A DNA stretch of 64,000 nucleotides, taken from contig NZ_AP023032.1 in NCBI RefSeq assembly GCF_019670105.1, forward strand, positions 1,544,972-1,608,971. The letters run 5' to 3'. Below, in pieces: positions 8,853-17,900 of this stretch. How positions within the stretch are numbered: position 1 is the first letter of the stretch; every line of letters starts with the position of its first letter. The notes under the pieces are model-generated. The model saw nothing but the letters and a program-made list of their open reading frames with translations. It was not told the origin of the DNA and did no database searches. A program made the translations under genes and the position numbers. The stretch comes from Agarivorans albus (GTDB lineage: Bacteria > Pseudomonadota > Gammaproteobacteria > Enterobacterales > Celerinatantimonadaceae).

Positions 8853-9620
8853 TTAGCTGGCTTGTTTACGGTAGCGAGCCGGTGTGATGCCATAAAAAGT
8901 GCTAAATGCACTGGTAAAGCTACTTTGGCTAGCAAAACCACAACGATGCGATATTTGTTCAATGCTTAATTGCGGTGCAGCTAAAAGCTGTTTAGCCGCG
9001 TTAAAGCGTTTGCGTAGCAAATATTGGTGTGGGGTTAATCCGGTTTGCTGGCGAAACAATAAATGAAATTGGCTTTCGGCTAAAAACACGCAACCCGCAA
9101 GTTGCGCCACTGTAATTTTTTGCTGCAAGTGTTGTTGAATGTAGCGGTCGATATGCTCCATTTGCAGGCGGGTGACCTTAGCTTGATGTTGTTTGCTTTG
9201 AGCCAAGTGATTTTGCAATACACACAACAGGGTATTGGCGCAGGCCTCGGCTAGCATGGTGTCTTGCGGCTTAGTTAGCATTTCCTGACAAAGTGCATTG
9301 ACGAGAACTTGCGACTGGTTGGCTAGCTTGAAGTAGGATTGATGTTCGAACAATTGCTCGATTTTGGTCTGCAAACTAGCGTGTTGAGTATCGGCCAGAT
9401 TAATAACCAAGATTTGATTTCTGCCTACCCCGGTAAAAGCATGACCCGCAGAGGCTGGCACTAAACAACCTTGACCTGGCCCAACCAAATTAGCTTGACC
9501 TTGAATGTCAAACTCGGTTTGTCCTTGCAAGCCAATCACCACCTGAAAATACTGATGGCTATGGTGATGAGAGTGGCTGGGTAGTGCCAGCACTTGAGCT
9601 AAGTTGGCTGATTCATTCAT
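8853..9620 (-). CDS. AraC-family regulator, probable put operon activator (PutR-like)
   Basis: This 255-residue regulator has an N-terminal cupin-like sensor with a His-rich strand (HSHHHSHQYFQ, residues 15-25) and a C-terminal double helix-turn-helix from about 150. The final helices read QISHRCGFASQSSFTSAFSTFYGITPARYRK, the AraC/XylS signature, given here only to show the match: GFASQSSF then GITPARYR. It lies directly upstream of putA on the same strand. In Vibrio vulnificus an AraC-type protein called PutR activates putAP, so the same role is likely here, with proline or a product as inducer. The ATG start lies in an AT-rich leader and has no strong Shine-Dalgarno sequence. Confidence 0.85.
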   Translation of the reverse strand: MNESANLAQVLALPSHSHHHSHQYFQVVIGLQGQTEFDIQGQANLVGPGQGCLVPASAGHAFTGVGRNQILVINLADTQHASLQTKIEQLFEHQSYFKLANQSQVLVNALCQEMLTKPQDTMLAEACANTLLCVLQNHLAQSKQHQAKVTRLQMEHIDRYIQQHLQQKITVAQLAGCVFLAESQFHLLFRQQTGLTPHQYLLRKRFNAAKQLLAAPQLSIEQISHRCGFASQSSFTSAFSTFYGITPARYRKQAS

Positions 9621-9866
9621 ATCTGTTTGTTTAAAAAGTAATAAATAGATTTAAATGACAACATATACAGCAATGCTGAAATCATGAGCTAGATTAACGC
9701 TCACCGATAGTGAATTAGTTTTGTATTTGTGTCAATTTTGTTAATGAATGTGTTGAGGCTTATTTGCAGGCTAAATTAAAAACTCACCAAAAAAGAAAAA
9801 CTTCGATTATTTGCTAGGCTTATCAATAACTCATCGCAGTGTTTATTGAGAAAGGAAGCCAGCTAA

Positions 9867-11519
9867 ATGAGGTATGCGTTAAGCCTATTGTTTCGAAACC
9901 GGTCAGCAATCGATGTATTGCTCTCTTCTACATTTATAAACTTACTCTCGCTCGCTTTGCCTTTTGCCATGTTGCAGATTTACGACCGCATATTACCTAA
10001 CCAAGGCTACGGCACGGCTACGGTTCTTATGCTCGGTGTAGCGGTGGCTATTTTACTAGAACTAGTGTTGCGATATATACGTAGCTGGTTATTGGCTTCT
10101 GCAGCCGCTAACTTTGAGTTGCATACCACTATTGATGCGGTGAAAGCTCTACTCGCTAGCAGTTTTGAACCTATTGCGAAACTTGGCAGGGGCGGGGTAT
10201 TTAATGGCTTAAGTTCAATAGCAGGTATGCGAGACCTATATTCTGGTCAAGCGGCCTTAGCCCTGATTGATTTCCCATTTGTTGTTATTTTCTTAGCTTT
10301 AGTGGCTTACATTGGTGGGCCCTTAGTTTTTATCCCGATTGCCGTATGGGGATTAATTAGCCTACTTGTATTGTTGCTTGGCAAGCAGTTAGCCCAAGCC
10401 ACTAAAGATTTAGCGCTTAGCGAGGCTGAACGTTCACGATTGTTGATTAACGTATTGTCTGGGCTAACCACCACTAAAGCCTTAGCTCTAGAAAGTGGCA
10501 TTGCCGCAAATTACCGAAAAATTAACTATAAGCGTTTGCAACAACAACAGCGGGTTGATTGGTTATCAGCCAAGCTGCAAGAGTTTATTCAAGGCGCCTC
10601 TCAGGGAACTACCTTAGTATTGGTATTGTTGGGGTGTTTAATGGTGTTAGATGGACAGTTAACCACTGGTGGCTTAGCGGCTTGTTCTATATTAGCGGGT
10701 CGAGCGGTTGCTCCTTTAAGCGCCATTATTAGCCTGCGCTCTCGAATGGTTACCGCTAAGTCTGCGATGCAACAAGTAAAGCAGTTGACAAGTTTAGAGG
10801 GAGAACGCTTTAGCGCCGAACATTGCTATCAGCAAAAGTTACCAGCAGGGCCCATTGAATACAGCCATCTAAGTGCTAAAACTTCGGTGGCCTGTATTGA
10901 AAACGCGAGTTTTAGCTTGCCCGCTGGCAGCATGGTGGTAGTGCAATCTAATCCTCTTAGCCACGCCAGTTTAGTATTAAGTACGCTGGCTGGCTTTCAT
11001 CAGTTGCAACAAGGCAGCATTAATATTGCTGGTGTTGAACTTGGCCAGCATGACGCAAATGAGTATCGCCAATCCGTGGTGTATTTAGCGCCGTGGCCTA
11101 CCTTGTTTGCCGGCAGTTTGATGGAAAACATGACCTTGTTTCGGCCTGAATTAGAAGCTAATGCCATGGTGTTAGCAGAAGAGTTGGGTTTGAGTGCTGC
11201 CATTTCCTTGTTACCAGCCGGTTATCAAACCCGCGTGGGAGACAGCGGTAATCAAATGCTTAACAAAGGAGCGATTAAACTTATCGCTTTGGTGCGCGCG
11301 TTAGCGCAGCAACCGTCGATATTGCTGCTAGACGAGCCTATGTTGTCTCTAGATGCTGATGCTCAGCAGCGTTTACTGACCTTGCTAAGTAAGCAAGGCG
11401 ATGACATGACGGTGATGATCGCTTCGCATTTTGACGAAGTAAAAGCCCATTGCGACATACAACTGCAAATTGCAGAAGATGGCTTAGTCAAGCTGTTAAA
11501 ACAACAGAGGGGGGCTTAA
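9867..11519 (+). CDS. Type I secretion ABC subunit with degenerate ATPase domain
   Basis: This 550-residue ABC exporter half has six membrane helices in the first 300 residues (start RNRSAIDVLLSSTFINLLSLALP, shown in part: RNRSAIDVLL) and a C-terminal nucleotide-binding domain. That domain is eroded. Where Walker A should be, residues 360-368 read QSNPLSHAS, with no glycine loop and no lysine. The LSGGQ signature is LNKGA at 465-469. Walker B with the catalytic Glu (ILLLDEP) and the H-loop histidine (IASHF) remain. It has no N-terminal peptidase-like domain. The next ABC gene starts one base after its stop and has an intact Walker A, so the two most likely form a heterodimer in which this half cannot bind ATP normally. 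An AAAGGAAG site precedes the ATG. It is the first gene of the adhesin export operon. Confidence 0.88.
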   Translation: MRYALSLLFRNRSAIDVLLSSTFINLLSLALPFAMLQIYDRILPNQGYGTATVLMLGVAVAILLELVLRYIRSWLLASAAANFELHTTIDAVKALLASSFEPIAKLGRGGVFNGLSSIAGMRDLYSGQAALALIDFPFVVIFLALVAYIGGPLVFIPIAVWGLISLLVLLLGKQLAQATKDLALSEAERSRLLINVLSGLTTTKALALESGIAANYRKINYKRLQQQQRVDWLSAKLQEFIQGASQGTTLVLVLLGCLMVLDGQLTTGGLAACSILAGRAVAPLSAIISLRSRMVTAKSAMQQVKQLTSLEGERFSAEHCYQQKLPAGPIEYSHLSAKTSVACIENASFSLPAGSMVVVQSNPLSHASLVLSTLAGFHQLQQGSINIAGVELGQHDANEYRQSVVYLAPWPTLFAGSLMENMTLFRPELEANAMVLAEELGLSAAISLLPAGYQTRVGDSGNQMLNKGAIKLIALVRALAQQPSILLLDEPMLSLDADAQQRLLTLLSKQGDDMTVMIASHFDEVKAHCDIQLQIAEDGLVKLLKQQRGA

Positions 11520-11520
11520 C

Positions 11521-13572
11521 ATGGAGCAGCAAAATCCTGATTTAAAACCCACCTTAATTAGTTTGTTGCAGCAACTTGGTTTGTACTCTCAAGCAACCAA
11601 TATAGAACAAGACCAGCGCATAGATTCGCTAGATGTTATGGGTTTTGTGGGGCTGCTTAAAAAACACCATATTGCCTATTCGGTGCATCGTCACTTGCCT
11701 TCCTTAGTTTCTCAAGCGGCTCATCCTTTTGTACTGATATCTGATCATCATGCTCCTAAGTTGTTGCGTCGCCATGGTGAGCAACTGGAACAGTTTGAGC
11801 AGCAGTGGCAAGCCTGTGACCCCGCAACTATCGGTGAAGACGCGCATCTAATTATGATTGAGCGCTTGCCTCAGCAGGGATCTTCTGCGAAAGCTTTTGC
11901 CGAGCAAGTGAGCAAGCGAAGTAAATGGTATCGGCCGGTATTTTGGCTCAGTTTATTGTCTAGCTTGACGGGATTAGCCGTGCCGCTATTTACAATGGCA
12001 GTTTATGACCGTGTAATTGGCGGTCAAACACCTGAGGTATTGCCCAGTATTGCTTTAGGTGCGGCATTGGCCTTAAGCATTTTAGTTGCATCTCGCTTGA
12101 TTAGAGCAAGAGTGATGTCCTCAGCGAGTAATCGCATGGCGAGAGATTTGTCTGAACTTACCTTTCACCGTTTGCTGAACATGCCGTTAATGGTGTTATC
12201 GCGAGTGGGCATTGCCAATCATGTGGCGCGTATGCGTAATGCAGAAAAAGTTCGCACTGTGTTATCTGGTCCTGCTGCAGGTGGCTTAATCGATTTACCT
12301 TTTACCTTCATCGCCTTAGCGACCATTACTTTGTTAAGTGGTTGGTTGGTGCTGGTTCCACTGCTGATGTTACTGGTGTTTTACCTACTTATGCGACTAA
12401 TGCGCAGCTACATTCAAAGCGCTTCTCCTAAGGTATCTGGTGAGTATCAAAATGCGCTTAACGAGTTGGCTAAAAATCTCACCCAATTAAAAGCGGCCGG
12501 GCAAGTCGATGCTTGGACCACTAAGTTTGCCCGTTTATGCCGTGAGAATAGCCGGCAGAACTTTCGTTATGCGGCGCGCAATGGGCTAATGGCTGCCGTT
12601 GCTCATGCTTTAAGTCTATCCACTGCCTTGGTCACTGTTTTCTGTGGCATTTTCTTGGTGCTTAACCAGTCAATATCTGCTGGGGCGTTGATTGCCTGTG
12701 TCATGCTTATTTGGCGAATTACCGGCCCAGCGCAACTAGCGTTTAGCTCCACCCAAAAGTTCACCTTGCTAAAGGGGGCCGCTGAGCAGTTTGACCGATT
12801 TATGCAGGTGAAAACCGAAAATAGCGAACTGCGTTTAGATGTACCCGATATGAGCTGCGCACCTAGTGTGTCTTTTCAACATTTAACCTTGCGTTATGGA
12901 GCCGAAATGGAGCCGGCATTATCGGCCGTTAATGCTGAAATAGACGCTGGAGAAATAGTAGCAGTCATTGGTCCTAATGGCTGTGGTAAAACCTCATTGT
13001 TGCTATCAGCTTTAGGGGTAATTGAACCTCAAGCCGGTTATGTAGCAATAAACAACAAAAACATTCGCCAGTACGATCCGGAGCTATTGCGCTCATGGGC
13101 GGCTTATTGCCCGGCAGAGCCAGATTTATTTCCGGGCACTTTGGCTGAAAACCTACGAGTAGCAAATCCTGATGCCAGTGATGAACAATTAATTGATGCG
13201 TTGTTGGCTGCTGGTGGGCAAGCGTTATTTAGCGCGTTAAATGAACAGTTAGATGCGCCAATTGCAGGTGATGACAGTGCCATGCTATCGGCGGTAGAAG
13301 GTGGCTACATTTCTTTAGCAAGAGCACTACTAAAAGGGGCTCAGTACTTGCTGTTAGACGAGCCTTTAGCAAACCGAAACCCAGATGCTAAACGCCAATT
13401 TATTCGCACCTTAGAAAGCTTGCGAGGCAAAGCCACAATTATCTTCACCAGCCATGATCAAGAGCTAATTCAACTAGCCGACAAGGTAATAATTTTAGAC
13501 AAAGGTACAGCCGCTTATGTTGGACCTATTCCTTCACAGCAGCCTCAAACCAACAGTGATACGGAGCAGTAA
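11521..13572 (+). CDS. Type I secretion ABC subunit with degenerate C39-like domain
   Basis: This 683-residue inner-membrane exporter begins with about 130 residues resembling the inactive C39 peptidase-like domain of LapB/HlyB-type transporters, with no catalytic Cys-His pair visible. Six membrane helices follow (about 145-430), then an ATPase domain. Walker A is intact (GPNGCGKT, 484-491), as are Walker B (YLLLDEP) and the H-loop (FTSHDQE). The signature is LSAVE at 589-593 instead of LSGGQ. The gene is spaced one base from its partner upstream and two bases from the HlyD-type gene downstream, so the subunits should be made in balance. The likely substrate is the giant adhesin encoded at the operon end. 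Confidence 0.9.
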   Translation: MEQQNPDLKPTLISLLQQLGLYSQATNIEQDQRIDSLDVMGFVGLLKKHHIAYSVHRHLPSLVSQAAHPFVLISDHHAPKLLRRHGEQLEQFEQQWQACDPATIGEDAHLIMIERLPQQGSSAKAFAEQVSKRSKWYRPVFWLSLLSSLTGLAVPLFTMAVYDRVIGGQTPEVLPSIALGAALALSILVASRLIRARVMSSASNRMARDLSELTFHRLLNMPLMVLSRVGIANHVARMRNAEKVRTVLSGPAAGGLIDLPFTFIALATITLLSGWLVLVPLLMLLVFYLLMRLMRSYIQSASPKVSGEYQNALNELAKNLTQLKAAGQVDAWTTKFARLCRENSRQNFRYAARNGLMAAVAHALSLSTALVTVFCGIFLVLNQSISAGALIACVMLIWRITGPAQLAFSSTQKFTLLKGAAEQFDRFMQVKTENSELRLDVPDMSCAPSVSFQHLTLRYGAEMEPALSAVNAEIDAGEIVAVIGPNGCGKTSLLLSALGVIEPQAGYVAINNKNIRQYDPELLRSWAAYCPAEPDLFPGTLAENLRVANPDASDEQLIDALLAAGGQALFSALNEQLDAPIAGDDSAMLSAVEGGYISLARALLKGAQYLLLDEPLANRNPDAKRQFIRTLESLRGKATIIFTSHDQELIQLADKVIILDKGTAAYVGPIPSQQPQTNSDTEQ

Positions 13573-13574
13573 AT

Positions 13575-14900
13575 ATGGAACAGCGTCAATTGTCTAATCG
13601 TATTTGGCCAGAACATGAATTTACTGATGCCATTGAAGCCCCCGCGGAGAGAACGCTGATTAGGCGTATTGCGTGGTTTATTGCGTTGTCAGTATTGGGA
13701 ATGCTGTTGTGGTCAATTTTTACCACTGTGGAAGAAATTGCTAAAGCCAAAGGGCAGGTAGTGCCACTGGGTCACCGACAAGTTATTCAAAGCCAGCTAG
13801 GTGGAACTTTAGCCTCTGTGAGTGTAGAGGAAGGTGACGTGGTTAAGCAGGGCGATGTACTTGCAAATTTTGTGGCCATTGATAGCCAGTCTTTAGAGGA
13901 AGAATTAGCCAGCAAACAAGCCAACTTAGAATTACGTATTGAGCGTTATAACGCCTTTGTTGAGCAGCGCCAAGCTAACTTTTCGGCATTTGAAGCAGAG
14001 TATCCTAAATTGGTGGCGCAGCATGTTTCAGCGCTTAAAAGGATGAATGCTGAGTTAGCTGCAACTTCAGCATTAACAGAATCGGAGATAGCTAAAGCTA
14101 AGGCAGAATTAGCAGCAGTAGAGAATGAAGTGCCAGCATTAAGTGATCAAATAGCGGCTTCTCGTAAAACTATCAACATGATGAAATCACCAGGTGGCAT
14201 TCAGGTGGTTTCTAAATTACAGCTACTAGAAGCTCAACAAAAGCTCGACTCTTACATAAGAGAGCTAAAATCTTTAGAGGGTAAAGAACAAGTTTTAAGT
14301 AAAAGTCTAACTAACCTAAGTAAGCAACTAGATCAGAAAAATGCGGCTTTGTTCAATCAAGTAGGCGAAAAACGGGCTGAGGCTCAAGCCGAATTGTTAG
14401 GGGTTGAGGCGCGTTTAAAGTCTTCCGGTTCACAAGTTTCTCAAACTACTGTTTTGGCGCCGGTCGATGGGATTGTGCAATCTATTCCGACTACCTCCTC
14501 AGGCAGCGTAATTGCACCAGGCGGAACTGTCGCAGTAATTGTTCCCACTACCAAGGAAGCGCTAATCGAAGCCAAACTATCTCCACGTGATATTGGTTTT
14601 GTTACCGAAGGACAACCTGCAAGGGTGAAAATAGACGCCTTTGATTACAGCCGATATGGGGCATTAGATGGGATTGTGCAAAGGATTTCTCCTTCTACAG
14701 ATACCGATGAGAAAGGGGGCGTTTTTTACAAAGTTAAAATAAGCATAGATAAACCCTATTTTAACGATGACCCTGAGCGCTTTGGCCTTATTCCTGGGAT
14801 GACTGGTGAGGTGGATATTGTGACGGGGGATAAAACGGTATTTCAATACTTATGGAAGCCAGTATTTACCAACATAACCACTGCCTTTGGCGAACGTTAA
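13575..14900 (+). CDS. HlyD-family membrane fusion protein of the type I secretion system
   Basis: This 441-residue adaptor links the inner-membrane ABC pair to an outer-membrane TolC-type channel. It has a cytoplasmic N-terminus, one membrane helix near residues 30-47 (IAWFIALSVLGMLLW), and a lipoyl/barrel half-motif at GGTLASVSVEEGDVVKQGD. A long alpha-helical hairpin spans about 105-280, and the second half-motif is VLAPVDGIVQSIP. The C-terminal beta-barrel region ends with GLIPGMTGEVDIVTGDKTV, typical of HlyD/LapC proteins. The ATG follows GGAG inside the end of the upstream gene. No TolC gene lies in this operon, so an outer-membrane partner encoded elsewhere is needed. Confidence 0.92.
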   Translation: MEQRQLSNRIWPEHEFTDAIEAPAERTLIRRIAWFIALSVLGMLLWSIFTTVEEIAKAKGQVVPLGHRQVIQSQLGGTLASVSVEEGDVVKQGDVLANFVAIDSQSLEEELASKQANLELRIERYNAFVEQRQANFSAFEAEYPKLVAQHVSALKRMNAELAATSALTESEIAKAKAELAAVENEVPALSDQIAASRKTINMMKSPGGIQVVSKLQLLEAQQKLDSYIRELKSLEGKEQVLSKSLTNLSKQLDQKNAALFNQVGEKRAEAQAELLGVEARLKSSGSQVSQTTVLAPVDGIVQSIPTTSSGSVIAPGGTVAVIVPTTKEALIEAKLSPRDIGFVTEGQPARVKIDAFDYSRYGALDGIVQRISPSTDTDEKGGVFYKVKISIDKPYFNDDPERFGLIPGMTGEVDIVTGDKTVFQYLWKPVFTNITTAFGER

Positions 14901-14912
14901 GAGAGGTTTGTT

Positions 14913-17900
14913 ATGACTAAGCAGCAAGATAAATCAGCCTCAAATGCCAAAGGCAAACTCTCTCTAGGTAGTAACAGCAACAACAAAGGTAAGGAGCTAA
15001 AAAAAGCCAAGCGTATTGATGAAGATGTTGCGCGACTTAAAGCTAAAGAACTCCGGGATGGAAAAACCGTAGGTTTAAGCAATCAAGATTTGGTTGCTGA
15101 TAAATCTCATCAGCAACTGCTAAGTGAGCAGCAGGCTTTACCAGATGAGGGGTTATTGTCAGAAGCCACAAATCCGTTAGAGACAATTTCGAAAACCGGT
15201 AAAGGTGGGGAATCTGCTAATGCTAAATCCTCCGAATCCGATGACACTTCAAAAGCCGTTGCTGGCGCTGCCTTGGTGGAAGCTCCCTTAATTGATGGCA
15301 GCAAAGCGACAGCAAGAGTGGGTAAAGGAGGGGGTAGCAGTGCCAACTCTCATTGGTTTGCTGCACATTCATTTCTTAATCATGTTGGGGTTAAGGGTTT
15401 AACGAGCAACCAGTTGGCAAATGTTGAGGGTAATAATTATAAGCCCAGTGTGACAGTACAACAGCTTACTAAAGTTAATCACTCTCAAACTGACCAGCAG
15501 CAAGTACCTGTTATTCATGCTGAAGGGGCTCAGCAACAAAGCGGATCAGTAAAAGAAGATAAAGTGAGCGAGGTGAGCGGTCAGTTGCATGTTGCTGGTG
15601 TTGACGCTAACCAAGTAAGCTGGTCAGTTGAGTCAGGAAGTGGGGTTTATGGCCAGCTGGTTGTAGACTCTCATACTGGGCAGTGGCGTTATCAGTTGGA
15701 TAATGTACTAGCTACGACCAATGCTTTGGCTGAAGGAGAGCACCATAGTGAGCAATTTGTTGTTTTAGTTAAAGACAATCTGCAGCATCAAATCAAAATG
15801 GTGGTTTCAATAGAGGTGGAGGGCAGTAATGATAAACCCCAAATCTCTGGTTTGTACCATGCCAACGTTACTGAGATGGCTGCACTTTCTGAAGTTGATG
15901 GTCAGTTATTCGCTAAAGATCCAGACCACAATGAGCAACTACAATGGGCAGTTAGCCACTCTCAAGGTCAATATGGCCGATTAACTATTAACCCTGATAA
16001 TGGGCAGTGGCAATATCAGCTTGATAATAAGCAACCTGCAACCCTTGCGTTAATCGAAGGGCAAAAGGGGGTTGAGCACTTTGTTGTTAGTGTAACCGAC
16101 AGTGCTGGTGAAGTAGTTAAGCAAGACTTAACTATTCAAGTTCTCGGCACTAATGAACAGGCGATCATTGGCGGAGGGTATAGTGGCTTACTCAGCGAAG
16201 ATAAAGATGTTCATCAAGGGCAACTGCGCGCAGATGGTGTATTAACAGTTACGGATCTGGATAGCGGTCAAAACCAGTTCCAAGCCAATGTGCTACAAGG
16301 GCAGTTTGGTAGCTTATCTATTGACGAACTTGGCCATTGGACATACACAGCTGACAACTCACAAAGTTCAATTCAAGGCCTTAAAGCTGGTGAATCATTA
16401 ACGGATACGTTATTGGTTCACAGCGTCGATGGCACCGAACAGAAAATCACTGTCACGATTGATGGTACCGATGATAAAGCGGTGATTGCTGGCACAGCAA
16501 CGGCCTCGCTCACTGAAGATAAAGAGGTTCATAATGGCCTACTTCGCGTTGATGGGGCGCTGACTGTCACTGATGTTGATGCTGGAGAAAACCAATTCCA
16601 AGCAACATCTTTACAAGGGCAGTTTGGTACGCTGAGTATCAATAATCAGGGTCATTGGACTTACACTACTGACAATTCTCAGACTGCAATTCAAGGCCTT
16701 AAAAGCGGTGAGTCGCTTACCGATACCTTAGTCGTTCATTCAGTCGACGGCACTGAGCAAAAAATCACTGTCACGATTAACGGCACCGATGATAAAGCTA
16801 TTATTGGTGGTACATCAACAGCATCACTGACAGAAGATAAAGACGTTCATCAGGGTCTACTTCGTGTCGATGGTGCACTCATTATTACAGATAGTGACAA
16901 TGGCCAAGCCCAGTTCAGCGCGGAAACCCTGCAAGGTCAATTTGGCACACTGAGCATCAATAATCTCGGCCATTGGACCTACACGGCGGATAACTCACAA
17001 GCCACTATTCAAGGCCTGAAAACTGGTGAGTCAGTAACTGACACATTGCTGGTTCATTCTGTGGATGGCACTGAACAACAAGTCACCGTCACCATTAACG
17101 GCACCGATGACAAAGCCTTGATTGCTGGTATATCAACGGCCTCGCTCACTGAAGATAAAGACGTTCATGCTGGTCAGTTGCGCGTGGACGGTGCGTTAAC
17201 CATTACAGATAGTGACAATGGCCAAACCCAGTTCAGCGCGGAAACCCTGCAAGGTCAATTTGGCACACTGAGCATCAATAATCTCGGCCATTGGATTTAC
17301 ACCGCGGATAATTCACAAGCGACCATTCAAGGGCTAAAAACCGGTGAATCTGTTACCGATACACTATTTGTTCATTCGGTTGATGGCTCGTCACAACAAT
17401 TGACCGTTACGATTAATGGTACTGATGACAAAGCTATTATTGGTGGTACATCAACAGCATCACTGACAGAAGATAAAGACGTTCATCAGGGTCTACTTCG
17501 TGTCGATGGGGCGCTGACGGTAACGGATGCGGATAATGGTCAGGCACAATTTACCGCTACCTCATTACAAGGTCAGTTTGGTACTCTTTCTATCAATGAA
17601 TTAGGTCACTGGACCTACACCGCTGATAATTCTCAAACCGCGATTCAAGGTTTAAAAACTGGCGAATCACTAACTGATACATTGTTGGTTCACAGCGTCG
17701 ATGGCACTGAACAGAGAATTGCTGTCACCATTAACGGCACCGATGATAAAGCTCAAATCGCAGGCGCTTCAACTGCAAACCTGACTGAAGATAAAGACGT
17801 TCATGCGGGTCAATTGCGCGTGGATGGAGCCCTGACCATTACTGATAGCGATAACGGCCAAGCTCAGTTCAGCGCGGAAACTCTGCAAGGTCAGTTTGGT

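Noticed and set aside
15240-15290. LapG-type cleavage site in the adhesin N-terminus
   Set aside because: AVAGAA is only loosely like the usual AA-G cleavage motif, and no LapG or LapD gene is in the window.
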